A stretch of DNA of 64,000 bases from Setophaga petechia (Eukaryota; Chordata; Aves; Passeriformes; Parulidae), in assembly GCA_024362935.1 (NCBI GenBank), contig JANCRA010000174.1, positions 186,001-250,000 of the forward strand, in the 5' to 3' direction. The position numbers and the translations under genes are program-made. The notes below the pieces were generated by a model, which saw nothing but the letters and a program-made list of their open reading frames with translations, ran no database searches and was not told the origin of the DNA. Numbering within the stretch: the stretch's first letter is position 1; each line of letters starts with the position of its first letter. Shown piece by piece: positions 44,118 to 55,073 of the stretch.

Positions 44118-45995
44118 ACCAGGCAGAGCCACCCCTGATGTGGTGTCTGTGGGATCTCCACGGAATCTCCCCTCGTGTTTCCAAAATCCTTCTCCAGGTG
44201 TTTTATTTTATGGATATTTCACATTCCCAGCACCTCCAGCTGGGTTTGAATGCCAGCTTTGTCCCTGGCAGATGAAACGTTGGCGTGACCCCACCACGAG
44301 GTCTCAACGAGGGTTGGGTTGGGATTTTCTGGTGGCCACAAACCCAAAATCTGCCCCAAGGTCCATTGGGATCAGCCCCAGAGGATTGGGATCCATTGGG
44401 ATCCATTGGGATCCATTGGGATCAGCCCCAGAGGATTGGGATCCATTGGGATCCATTGGGATCCATTGGGATCAGCCCATGGACACCCTGGAGCTCCAGC
44501 TGGAGCTCTGCAGGTGCCAATGGGTTCATAACCAGCTGTGCTCATCAGGGACACCAACCCTGGGACACGTTGAGAGGGAAAGGAAAAATGCCAAATTTAA
44601 AAGAAAATCCGTGCAAAAACCAAAATATTCTGCACCCCAGAGCCAGGAATCCTCTGGGGTGAAAAAAGCCAAATTTAGGAGAAAATCCATGCAAACTAAA
44701 GGGATATTTTCTGCTGGAGCCCACCAGATGTGGTGTCGCTGGGATCTCCACGAAATCTCTCCTCGTTTTTCCAGAAACCTTCTCCAGGTTTTTTATTTTA
44801 TGGATATTTCACATTCCCAGCACCTCCAGCTGGGTTTGAATGCCAGCTTTGTCCCTGGCAGATGAAATGTTGGCGTGACCCCACCACGAAGTCTCAACAA
44901 GGGTTGGGATCTTCTGGTGGCCACAAACCCAAAATCTGCCCCAAGGTCCATTGGGATCAGCCCCAGAGGACTGGGATCCATTGGGATCCATTGGGATCCA
45001 TTGGGATCAGCCCATGGACACCCTGGAGCTCCAGCTGGAGCTCTGGAGGTGTCAATGGCTTCATAACCAGCTGTGCTCATCAGGGACACCAACCCTGGGA
45101 CACCTTGAGAGACAAAGGGAAAAATGCCAAATTTAAAAGAAAATCCGTGCAAAAAACCCCAAAGGAATATATTTTACATCCCAGAGCCAGGAATCCTCTG
45201 GGGTGAAAAACGCCAAATTTAGGAGAAAATCCATGCAACTAAAGGAATGTTTTCTGCTGGAGCCCACCAGGCAGAGCCACCCCTGATGTGGTGTCTGTGG
45301 GATCTCCACGAAATCTCCCCTCGTTTTTCCAGAAACCTTCTCCAGGTGTTTTTATTTTATGGATATTTCACATTCCCAGCACCTCCAGCTGGGTTTGAAT
45401 GCCAGCTTTGTCCCTGGCAGATGAAATGTTGGCGTGACCCCACCACGAAGTCTCAACGAGGGTTGGGTTGGGATGTTCTGGTGGCCACAAACCCAAAATC
45501 TGCCCCAAGGTCCATTGGGATCAGCCCCAGAGGACTGGGATCCATTGGGATCCATTGGGATCAGCCCCAGAGGACTGGGATCCATTGGGATCCATTGGGA
45601 TCCATTGGGATCCATTGGGATCAGCCCATGGACACCCTGGAGCTCCAGCTGGAGCTCTGGAGGTGCCAATGGGTTCATAACCAGCTGTGCTCATCAGGGA
45701 CACCAACCCTGGGACACCTTGAGAGGCAAAGGGAAAAAGGCTGAATTTAGGAGAAAATCCATGCAAAAAAAAAGGGGAATATTTTACACCCCAGAACAAG
45801 GAATCCTCTGGGGTGAAAAAGGCCAAATTTAGGAGAAAATCCACCAAAAAAAGGGCATATTTTCCAGCCCAGAGCCAGGGATCCTCTGGGGTGAAAAGAG
45901 CCAAATTTAGGAGAAAATCCATGAAAAAAAAAAGAAGGAAATATTTTCCAACACCAGCCCTGGGACACCTTGAGAGGCAAAGTGAAAATGCCAAA
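44118..45995. repeat. ~550-600-bp tandem repeat, three copies, with nested subrepeats
   Basis: Copies begin CACCAGGCAGAGCCACCCC near 44118, CACCAGATGTGG near 44719 and CACCAGGCAGAGCC near 45264. Each holds TGGATATTTCACATTCCCAG, GGTTTGAATGCCAGCTTTG and CCTGGAGCTCCAGCTGGAGC. A 12-bp GGGATCCATTGG run varies in number per copy, interleaved with GGGATCAGCCCCAGAGGA. Then come ~65-bp subrepeats GAATCCTCTGGGGTGAAAAA and CAAATTTAGGAGAAAATCC, which continue alone after 45780. Frames of 100 to 261 codons are repeated with it, but no domain is recognised. Confidence 0.93.
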
Positions 45996-46505
45996 TCTAG
46001 GGGTAAATCAACACATTTTCTCTTAATTGCTGCTCCTCTCTGAGAAAAGGATGAAGATGGGTTAAAAAAACCCCCAAAATCTTTAATTTTACGGAGAGAT
46101 TTTCCAGCATTTCAGGAAACAATGATCTCAGCCAAGGGATTGGTGGGCAGCCCCAGAGCTGGCTCCTTGGAGAGGAGAGGGCCCTTAATTAGCGCAGTGA
46201 TCTAATTAATGAATTTATGAGTGTGAGCAGGCAGCAGCGACAGCAGCGGGGCCTGACTTCAGCACAGCCTGTGCTGCTGAGTCATGCCCAGATCAACACC
46301 TCCAGCCACCTCCAGCCTTGCCCGGGCTGGGATCCTCCTGGGAAAACCTTCCCAGATCATTGGAACTCATTGAGGTCATGGAGAAATTGTTCTCATGCCA
46401 AAACACTCTTTTTTATTTAATTTCTTTTTTTTTTTTTTTTCGTTTGGGATGAGGATTTTGTGAAAGTTTCTGGTTGCTGCTTCAAGGAGCAGGGCAGAGG
46501 CTTTG
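45996..46505. promoter_or_regulatory. Unique island with paired TAATTA sites
   Basis: CCCTTAATTAGCGCAG and ATCTAATTAATGAATTTATG place TAATTA at 46186-46191 and 46203-46208, 17 bp apart, in otherwise unique sequence. This fits a homeodomain-bound element. A T run at 46420-46442 precedes the next array. Confidence 0.25.
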
Positions 46506-48148
46506 GGAGCTGCTTTGGTGCTGCAGCTCATCCTTGGAGCAAATTCCTGAGCCCAAAATTTGGGATCTCTCCTTCAGCAGGAGCACAGGAACTGCAGGGA
46601 GAGCAGGACCAGAATTTCCAGCCTCTCCAAGGAAATGAAAACTCATGGAGAGGAGCTGTTCCTGTGTTTCTACATGAAATAAATGGATTAATACTCAAAA
46701 TTCATTGTGAGTCAGCAGAGTCAGCAGGAAGAGCAGAACCAGCATTTCCATCCTTTCCAAGGAAATAAAAACTCGTGGAGAGGAGCTGTTCCTGTGTTTC
46801 TACATGAAATAAATGGATCAATACTCAAAATTCATTGTGAGTCAGCAGGGAGAGGAGGACCAGCATTTCCAGCCTATCCAAGGAAAGGAAAACTCGTGGA
46901 GAGGAGCTGTTCCTGTGTTTCTATACAAAATAAATAGATTAATACTCAAAATTCAACGTGAGCCAGCAGAGTCCCATTCCTGCAGGGAATGATCTGTGCA
47001 GTGCCTGGATTGAGGAATGGCCAAAGGTCCTTGGAACATCTCAATTTCCTGAGCTGGGCCCAAATTTTGGGATCTCCCCTTCAGCAGGAGCACAGGAACT
47101 GCAGGGAGAGCAGGACCAGCATTTCCAGCCTCCCCAAGGAAATGAAAACTCGTGGAGAGGAGCTGCTCCTGTGTTTCTACATGAAATAAATGGATTAATA
47201 CTCAAAATTCAACGTGAGTCAGCAGTGTCAGCAGGGAGAGCAGGACCAGCATTTCCATCCTATCCAAGGAAATGAAAACCCACAGAGAGGAGCTGTTCCT
47301 GTGTTTCTACATGAAATAAATGGATTAATACTCAAAATTCATTGTGAGTCAGCAGTGTCATCAGGGAGAGCAGAACCAGCATTTCCATCCTTTCCAAGGA
47401 AATAAAAACTCGTGGAGAGGAGCTGTTCCTGTGTTTCTACACAAAATAAATGGATTAATCCTCAAAATTCAACGTGAGTCAGCAGAGTCAGCAGGGAGAG
47501 CAGGACCAGCATTTCCAGCCTCTCCAAGGAAATGAAAACCAACGGAGAGGAGCTGTTCCTGTGTTTCTACACAAAATAAATGGATCAATACTCAAAATTC
47601 ATTGTGTGTCAGCAGGGAGAGCAGGACCAGCATTTCCAGCCTATCCAAGGAAATGAAAACTCGTGGAGAGGAGCTGTTCCTGTGTTTCTATACAAAATAA
47701 ATGGATTAACACTCAAAATTCATTGTGAGTCAGCAGAGTCCCATTCCTGCAGGGAATGATCTGTGCAGTCCCTGGATTGAGGAATGGCCAAAAGTCCTTG
47801 GAACAGCTCAATTTCCTGAGCTGGGCCCAAAATTTGGGATCTCCCCTTCAGCAGGAGCACAGGAACTGCAGGGAGAGCAGGACCAGCATTTCCAGCCTCT
47901 CCAAGGAAATAGAAAATCATGGAGAGGAGCTGTTCCTGTGTTTCTACATGAAATAAATGGATCAATACTCAAAATTCATTGTGAGTCAGCAGGGAGAGCA
48001 GGACCAGCATTTCCAGCCTATCCAAGGAAATGAAAACCCACAGAGAGGAGCTGTTCCTGTGTTTCTACACAAAATAAATGGATTAATACTCAAAATTCAA
48101 CGTGAGTCAGCAGAGTCCCATTCCTGCAGGGAATGATCTGTGCTTTCC
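46506..48148. repeat. ~130-bp satellite with an AP-1/MARE-like site per unit
   Basis: Unit words are GAGAGCAGGACCAGCATTTCC, AAACTCGTGGAGAGGAGCTG, TTCCTGTGTTTCTACATGAA, AAATAAATGGATTAATACTC and AAAATTCATTGTGAGTCAGC. TGAGTCAGCA is exact in eight units (46708, 46838, 47215, 47345, 47475, 47726, 47982, 48103), with one-base variants at 46959 and 47605. A longer insert (GAATGATCTGTGCAGTGCCT, GGCCAAAGGTCCTTGG) recurs near 46988 and 47755, giving a ~768-bp higher-order repeat. Confidence 0.93.
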
Positions 48149-48436
48149 TTGCCCACCTGGATTTCAGGGCTCTGCATTTCCCAGAAATGGTTCTGGGAGG
48201 GTGGGATGCTCTAATTCCCACAGAAACTCCCACCCCAAGGGCTTGGGTACAGCACTGACAGCTCATCCCACAGGGATTCACGGAGCAGGATCAAACAAAT
48301 GAACAGAATTATCATTTCAGCAGGGTGAGGTGTGGAATATGGAATATTTCTGGACACCAGGAGTGAAATTCCTGTCTCCAGAATCCCCGTGGAGCCTCCA
48401 GAGGGGCTGATCTTGAGCACTGTCCTGCTCTCAGCT
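48149..48436. repeat. 288-bp direct duplicate, left copy
   Basis: From TTGCCCACCTGGATTTCAGG to CTGCTCTCAGCT. It matches 53661-53948 at equal length with about six substitutions by eye (~98 percent) and no indel. Contains GGGCTTGGGTACAGCACTGA and CAAACAAATGAACAGAATTA. Function unknown. Confidence 0.93.
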
Positions 48437-48655
48437 ACCAGTGGGGTTTGGGAGAAAAATCCCCATGTTGGAGGGTGGAAGAGCAGAGAGGGACAGGCAG
48501 GGGACACAGAATGGCACAGCCAGCACAGGCTGAGCTTGGGGAGGGGCAGGCAGGGAGGAATCCATGGGGTTGGGACAGCCAGGCCAGGAGGGTGGGCATG
48601 GGGACACAGCAAACCCCTCCTGCAGCCCCAAATCCTGGGGGCACCTCCCCAACCC

Positions 48656-49312
48656 TTGGGAAGGGCTGGGATGGGAAGAGTTTGAATTCCCTTTACAACC
48701 CAAACCCTTCTGGCCTCCTGCAATTCCAGGATCTGGGAAAAGGCTGGAATGGGAAGGGTTTGAATTCCCTTTCCAACCCAAACCCTTCTGGCACTCTGCA
48801 ATTCCAGGATCTGGGAAGGGGCTGGAATGGGAAGGGTTTGAATTCCCTTTCCAACCCAAACCCTTCTGCCATTCTGTAATTCCATGATCTGGGAAAGGGC
48901 TGGAATGGGAAGAGTTTGAAATCCCTTTCCAACTCAAACTCTTCTGCCATTCTGTATTTTCAGGATCTGGGAAGGGGCTGGAATGGGAAGGGTTTGAATT
49001 CCCTTTCCAACCCAAACCCTTCTGCCATTCTGTAATCCCAGGATCTGGGAAGAGGCTGAAATGGGAAGTTTCAATTCCCTTTCCAACCCAAACCTTTCTG
49101 CTCCTCTGTAATTCCATGATTTTGTGAAGGGGCTGGAATGGGAAGTTTGAATTCCCTTTCCAACCCAAACCCTTCTGCCATTCTGTAATTCCATGGTTTG
49201 GGAAGGGGCTGGAATGAGAGGAGCTGAATTCTCCTTCCAACTCAAACCTTTCTGGCACTCTGCAATTCCATGATTTTGGGAAGGGGCTGGAATGGGAAGA
49301 GTTTGAATTCTG
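48656..49312. repeat. 78-bp minisatellite resembling a CR1 tail, about eight copies
   Basis: Each unit holds GGCTGGAATGGGAAGGGTTT, GAATTCCCTTTCCAACCCAA, ACCCTTCTGCCATTCTGTAA and TTCCATGATCTGGGAA. The order TTCCAACCCAAACC then ATTCTGTAATTCCATGAT resembles the end of avian CR1 elements, so the array may have grown from one. The 219 bp before it (48437-48655) is unique. Confidence 0.88.
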
Positions 49313-49502
49313 AGACCTTTTTTCTACTTGCAGCAATTGCTGCCTTGTTTGCCTGTGCTCCCTTTCTGCTTGGTAAAAACATCTTCTTGTTTGGGGTGCT
49401 TTTATCCTTTGCTCCCAGCCATAAAACCCCTTCTAACCAACATAAAATATCCTTTGTCTCCTTGGTTATCCAGCAAAACTGGCTCAGCAATTCTTTTTTC
49501 TC

Positions 49503-49882
49503 TGTGGTGCTGTTCACAGGGGTCCCAGGACAGGGAAGAGATGAGAATCTTGACCCCATGTTTCAGAGGGCTGATTTATTATTTTATGATATAGATTATA
49601 TTAAAAGAAAATGATATGTTAAAACTATACTAAAAGAATGGAAGAAAGGATTTCACCAGAAGGCTTGGAAGGAAAGGAATGATAATAAAATCTTGTGACT
49701 GACCAGAGAACCCGAGACAGCTGTGCTGTGATTGGTCATTAATTAGGAACAACCAACCTGGACCAATCACAGATGCACCTGTTGCATTCCACAGCAGCAG
49801 ATAATTATTGTTTTTCTTTTTCTCAGCTCCTCAGGAGAAAAAATCCTAACGAAAGGATTTTTCATAAAATATCATGGCTACA
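49503..49882 (+). mobile_element. Solo LTR, family A
   Basis: Starts TGTGGTGCTGTTCACAGG and ends ATATCATGGCTACA. Shares GGCTGATTTATTATTTTATG, AAACTATACTAAAAGAATGG, TTCCACAGCAGCAGATAATT and AGGAGAAAAAATCCTAA with the other copies. No clean target-site duplication is seen (TTTCTC left, CTTCTA right), and the ends are more diverged, so it is probably older. Confidence 0.82.
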
Positions 49883-50277
49883 CTTCTATATCAAAACTCG
49901 CTTCCATCTCTATTCCTTCATCAGTTTCTACATTCAAAAATCTTTCTGCTGAGCACACAGACCTGTGAGACTTCCTTGTCAAACGTTCACCCTTCCCAGC
50001 AGCTGAGATCTCCTTATCTGATCTCCCAGGGCACACCCAGGAGGGTTCCCCAAACCCCACGGGTCCCTCTTCCCCCGGGCGCTGTTTTATCTCTGCTGGG
50101 GAAGGGAAATGTTTCCTGCTGCCTCCCTTCCCTGATTTATCCCCCCCTGACATTCGCACTTACACGGCTCAGCCAGGTTCGGACAGGAACCTCGTTAAAC
50201 GAGGCGATAAATCAGCGCCTCCGGCCGGGAACTGCTCCCTGCCTTTGGGAGGGAGAGGTGGAAACCTGGGCTGAGGT
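49883..50277. other. Unique stretch with some CpGs
   Basis: CGTTAAACGAGGCGATAAAT and CCTCCGGCCGGGAAC lie just before the AAAAT array. A 136-codon frame (49874-50284) has no domain. No gene called. Confidence 0.4.
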
Positions 50278-50932
50278 AAAATAAAATAAAAATAAAAATA
50301 AAATAAAATAAAATAAAATAAAATAAAATAAAGTAAAATAAAGTAAAATAAAATAAAATAAAATAAGAAAATGAAATAATAAAAAATGAAATGAAATAAT
50401 AAATAAATAAATAAATAAATAAAATGAAAAATATATAAAATGAAATAATAAAAATTAAATGAAATTGAAATAATAAAAAATAAAATAAGATAATTAAAAA
50501 TAAAACAAAATAATAAAAAATAAAATGAAATAAATAAAATAAAAGAAGAAATAAATAATAAAATAAAATAAAATGAAAAATAAAATGAAATAATAAAAAA
50601 TGAAATGAAATTAAATAAAATAATAAAAAATAAAATAAAATAACTAAAATAACATAAAATAAATAAAATCAAATAAGAAATAAATAAAATAAAATAAAAT
50701 AAATAAAAAATATAAAATGAAATAATAAAAATGAAATAAAATAAAAAAAAATAAAAATTAAAATAAAATAAAATAAGAAATAAATAAAATAAAATAATAA
50801 AAATAATAAAAAATAAAATAAAATAAAATAGAATAGAATAAAATAAAACAAAATAAAATAAAATAAAAATAAAATAAAATAAAATAAAATAAAATAAAAT
50901 AAAATAAAATAAAATAAAATAAAATAAAATCC
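50278..50932. repeat. (AAAAT)n pentanucleotide array with interruptions
   Basis: AAAATAAAATAAAATAAAAT runs at both ends, with a degenerate centre of AAATGAAATAATAAA words. Bottom-strand Phe/Ile/Leu frames are artefacts. Strand-asymmetric, nearly all A and T with rare G. Confidence 0.95.
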
Positions 50933-51065
50933 TCTTGGTTCTAGATCCCGAGCAGCATTTTCTGTCTTTTTTTGGGATCGTTTTCCATTTTCCATGTCAA
51001 CCACCTTGGCAGCCACCATGGGAAGAGTTTTTCTTTGCATAAACCTGGAAGAGCCACTGGAAAGG

Positions 51066-51252
51066 AGCAAAATCCTGGAGAGGAGGAAGAAGGAGAAGAA
51101 GGAGAAGAAGAAGAAGAAGAATAAGCAGAAGAAGAAGAAGCAGAAGAAGAAGCAGAAGAAGAAGCAGAAGCAGAAGAAGCAGAAGAAGAAGAAGAAGCAG
51201 AAGCAGTAGAAGAAGCAGAAGAAGAAGCAGAAGAAGAAGAAGAGGAGGAGGG
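51066..51252. repeat. (GAA/GCA)n trinucleotide tract
   Basis: AGAAGAAGAAGCAGAAG repeats over ~185 bp, a polypurine tract with sparse C. Reads as Lys/Gln or Ser/Ala homopolymers depending on strand. A short unique piece (50933-51065) precedes it and 51253-51459 follows it. Confidence 0.95.
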
Positions 51253-51465
51253 AGCCTTTCCTGCTCTGTGCCTCAAATCCGGGATGGGTGGCACCGCTGG
51301 GGAGAGGATGGGGGGAAACTTTCCCTAAATTTCCCTAAACTTTCCCATAACCCCTGCAGACCCAGGGCTGAAGTGACTCCATTAAACCCCCTGGGGGTTT
51401 TGGGCTGTGCAGAATTTCTCGGGCTGCCTCTCCCCGTGCCTCCGTTCATGACAGAGACAGGAGCT

Positions 51466-52079
51466 TGTCGGGATCATTGGTTTGTCACAGTGACCCCGAG
51501 AAAAGTCCCAGAGTCTCTTTTCCCAGCCTGGCACTTAAAGAAGGAGTCAGAGCTCTTCATTTCTCGGTCTCAAGGTTGTTTATTTTATCTTATCTATAAA
51601 AAAAATTTCTCCTGCCCTGCCGAGGTCAGCTCAGCAGGGCAGCCACAGGCACTCTGCCTGCCCCGGGGTGGTGTTGTGTCTTTACACTACAAACTACCTG
51701 TGCAATGTTTACAATTACTGCCCAATACCCATCACCTGTGTTAGACACTGAGCTTCTACTCCAAACCAATCTGTGAGTGCCAACATCACCACAGGAGATG
51801 GAGGCCAAGAAGAAGAAGGAGAAAGGCTGGACACACCCAGTTCCCTCCATCTGGCCTCCATAACCCCCCTGTACCAAAATCCCAAAATGCATAATTCACC
51901 CTGTGATAATTTCACTGATATTCTACTTAAACTGTTGTGGCTTGCTGATCTTCATAATTTGCTCCATGGGCCATAATCAAACCCACAGGGGCATTTTGTG
52001 CTCTATGCCAGGGTCTCTGAGCCCCCTGGCAGGGTCTGGGCTGCTCAGGACAGCCAGAGGGATGTGCTGGGTCCCGACA
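51466..52079 (-). mobile_element. Complete solo LTR, family C, with 8-bp terminal inverted repeat and 6-bp TSD
   Basis: The ends are TGTCGGGA (51466) and TCCCGACA (to 52079), an exact 8-bp inverted repeat. The flanks are GGAGCT at 51460-51465 and 52080-52085, a perfect 6-bp duplication. On the bottom strand AATAAACAACC near 51570 is a plausible polyadenylation signal, giving minus orientation. Length 614 bp, no viral interior. Class II (ERVK-like) by duplication length. A partial relative lies at 12273-12500. Confidence 0.93.
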
Positions 52080-52085
52080 GGAGCT

Positions 52086-52435
52086 GAGTGAATTCCCTGG
52101 ATTTTGGCCAAAAGGCCGGAACACCCTGAGCTCATCCCACGGAAGTTCAGGAGCCTCCCAGGGCTGGGATGAAAGGCCAGGCTGAGCTGAGGGGTCAGGG
52201 GGGAACATGAATCCAAATAAATCAAAGCAGCTGGGAGATTCCAGAGGCTCCCAGCGTCACCCCAGGGCCGGCAGAGAGGGACAGGGAGGAAAGGAGGAGT
52301 TGAGGAGTTCAATCCCTCAGCCCCTGCAGAGGCAGCTGCTCACCCATCCCAGGGCTGGGGCATCAACTGCTGCCATCAATCAGGCAGTGCTGGGCAGGGG
52401 AAAGGGATGGAAAAAACATCCTGGGAGGTGGGAGA
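52086..52435. other. Unique stretch
   Basis: No array or gene seen. It grades into the purine-rich array. Confidence 0.4.
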
Positions 52436-53610
52436 GGGGAAAAGAGGGGTTCAGGGGGAAAGGGGTTTAGGGGAAAAGAGGGGTTCAGGGGGAAAGAGGA
52501 GTTTAGGGGAAAAGAGTTCAAGGAAAAAGAGGAGTTTAGGGTAAAAGAGGAGTTCAGGAGAAAAGAGGAGTTCAGGAGAAAAGAGGGGTTCAGGGGGAAA
52601 AATGTTCAGGGGGAAAGAGAAATTCTGGGGGAAAAGAGTTCAGGGGAAAAGAAGAATTTAGGAGAAATGAGGGGTTCAGGGGAAAGAGGAGTTTAGGGGA
52701 AAAGAGTTCAAGGAAAAAGAGGGGTTTGGGGAAAAGAGGGGTTTAGGGGAAAAGAGGAGTTTAGGGGAAAAAGGGGTTCAAGGGGAAAGAGGAGTTTAGG
52801 GGAAAAGAGTTCAGGGGGAAAGAGGAGTTTAGAGAAAAAGAGGTGTTTGGGGAAAAGAGAACTTAGGGGGAAAGAGGAGTTCTAGGGAAAAAGAGTTCAA
52901 TGAAAAAGAAGAGTATAGGTAAAAGGGGAGTTCAGGAGAAAAGAGGGGTTCAGGGGGAAAAGAGTTCAGGGGGAAAGAGAAATTCAGGGGGAAAAGAATT
53001 CAGGGGAAAAGAGTTCGAGGAAAAAGAGGGTTTGGGGAAAAGAGAACTTAGGGGAAAAGAGGGGTTCAGGGGGAAAGAGGAGTTCTAGGGAAAAAGAGTT
53101 CAATGAAAAAGAAGAGTTTAGGGTAAAAGAGGAGTTCAGGAGAAAAGAGAGGTTCAGGGGGAAAGAGAAATTCAGGGGGAAAAGAGTTCAGGGAAAAAGA
53201 AGAATTTATGGGAAAAGAGGGGTTCAGGGGGAAGAAGGAGTTCAGGGAAAAGAGGAGTTCTGAGGAAAAGAGGAGTTCTGAGGAAAAGAGTTCAGGGAAA
53301 AAGAGGGGTTCAGAGGAAAAAGAGTTCAAAGAAAAAGAGAAGTTCGTGGCGAAAGAGAGGTTCAGGGGGAAAAGAGGATTTTAGGGGAAAGGAGGGGTTC
53401 AGAGGAAAAGAGGAGTTGAGGGGAAAAGAGAAGTTCAAGGAAAAAGAGTTCAGGGAAAAGGAGAAGTTCAAGGGAAAAAAGGGATTCAGGGAAAAATAGT
53501 TCAGGGAAAAAATAGTTCAGGGAAAAAGAGGGGTTCGGGGAAAAAGAGGGGTTCTGGGGAAAAGAGTTCAGGGGAAAAGAGCAACTCAGGGGAAAAGAGG
53601 AGTTCAGGGA
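52436..53610. repeat. Polypurine minisatellite (GGGGAAAAGAGGAGTTCA)
   Basis: About 60 units of 17 to 21 bp: GGGGAAAAGAGGAGTTCA, GGGGAAAGAGGAGTTTA and AGGAAAAAGAGG. Purines dominate one strand for ~1.2 kb, broken mainly by the TTC/TTTA of each unit. A block of several units (about 52885-53060) is echoed at about 53075-53240. Confidence 0.93.
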
Positions 53611-53660
53611 ATGGAGTGGGTATTGTGTCCATGAGCACAGGGAGAGGTGGAGGTTGGGCA

Positions 53661-53948
53661 TTGCCCACCTGGATTTCAGGGCTCTGCATTTCCCAGAAAT
53701 GGTTCTGGGAAGCTGGGATGCTCTAATTCCCACAGAAACTCCCACCCCAAGGGCTTGGGTACAGCACTGACAGCTCATCCCACAGGGATTCACGGAGCAG
53801 GATCAAACAAATGAACAGAATTATCATTTCAGCAGGGTGAGGGGTGGAATATGGAATATTTCTGGACACCAGGAGTGAAATTCCTGTCTCCAAAATCCCA
53901 GTGGAGCCTCCAGAGGGGCTGATCTCGAGCACTGTCCTGCTCTCAGCT
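53661..53948. repeat. 288-bp direct duplicate, right copy
   Basis: Same orientation and same length as 48149-48436. Differences seen include GAAGCTGGG for GAGGGTGGG, GGGTGG for GTGTGG, CAAAATCCCAGT for CAGAATCCCCGT and CTCGAG for CTTGAG. The edges fall sharply at both ends. Confidence 0.93.
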
Positions 53949-54593
53949 CCTCCTTTTGCTCCAGAGCAGCTCCCTCTCCCCTCCCTGCCAGAGATATTGA
54001 AAATGTTCTGTGTAAACAAAACATGAGACAATTTATTTCACCATTTCCAGGAATGACTTTCTCCTTTCCCCGTTCATATCTCTGGCCCAGCTCTAAAGAA
54101 TCCAGCGTGCTTTTGGAAAGTTGGATATTCTGTGATTCATCCGTGGCTGCTCCACAGATTAATGTGCTGTGAGAGTGAGAAGATAGAAATAATGAGGTGC
54201 TCGCTGATTTATTTGTTGCTGTTAATATTTGTTCACAATTCAGGCTCTTTTTTTTTGGTGTTTTTTTTCAGTTTCGTGCCTGTGAATTGTTCATAACCAG
54301 CTCTGGGTTTGTTGCAATAATCATTTTTTTTTATGGATGACTGAGAAACTGGGAGGAAACATCTCCTGGTTGCACAAAATCCATGATTGGAGCATTTGCT
54401 GCTTCCCAATCCCAGTGTGGGGGAACCCCCTGATTCCTAGGGTGCTGTTCCTGCTCCTGGTTTATTTAATTTAATATATTTAATATATTGTTTATATTAA
54501 TAATATATTTAATATGTTTAATGTATCATTATAAGTTAATTCTTAGAATAAATCTTTGTTATTATTATTTTCATGTGACTTAGAAATGTGTTT
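53949..54593. other. Unique AT-leaning island, possible conserved element
   Basis: 54050-54330 is unique with GATTAATGTGCTGTGAG, GATTTATTTGTTGCTG and GTTAATATTTGTTCACAATT words. AT-rich 54465-54560. No gene recognised. Conservation is untested. Confidence 0.35.
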
Positions 54594-55026
54594 ATGGTCC
54601 TCACAAGAAAACAGCAAAAAAAGGCAAAAATTGTCTGTGGGACAAGGAAATAATGGCTGTGAGGAGGAAGAAGAGGAAAATGAAGCACTCAGTGGTGTCA
54701 CCTCACCTTGATTTTGCCATTTCAGCCTTTCCCTGACTGAATTTGCCTCTGAGGCTGAGCCTTTTCCATGGATCTGTTTGTGGTGAAGCCCTGGGGGAGG
54801 ATTTCAGCTGGACAAGGGGCACCATGGCAATCTGCCTCTTGCACCTCAATAACCCCTTGGGTCCCTGAGTATTTTTATTATTGAAACAGCCTCTGGCAGC
54901 AGAATTGGGCAGGATATTCCATGTTCTCCTCATCACAGAGTCATGGAATGGTTTGGGTGGGAAGGGACCTTAAAGCCCATCCAGTGCCACCCCCTGGGAA
55001 GGGACAATTCCCAACAAATGTCTTTT
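54594..55026 (+). repeat. CR1-bearing module, copy 1
   Basis: From GGTCCTCACAAG through TTGTCTGTGGGACAAGGAAA, AAGCCCTGGGGGAGGATTTC, GCACCATGGCAATCTGCC and CAGCCTCTGGCAGCAGAA. It ends in a CR1-like piece at 54940-55005 (GGTTTGGGTGGGAAGGGACC, TTAAAGCCCATCCAGTGCC). It is followed directly by copy 2. Confidence 0.88.
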
Positions 55027-55035
55027 TGGTCTTCA

Positions 55036-55073
<38 letters not shown>

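Noticed and set aside
44080..45832. Triplicated 130-260-codon gene family
   Set aside because: Frames follow the ~600-bp repeat, include the 12-bp GGGATCCATTGG run, have opposing frames of similar length and no recognisable domain.
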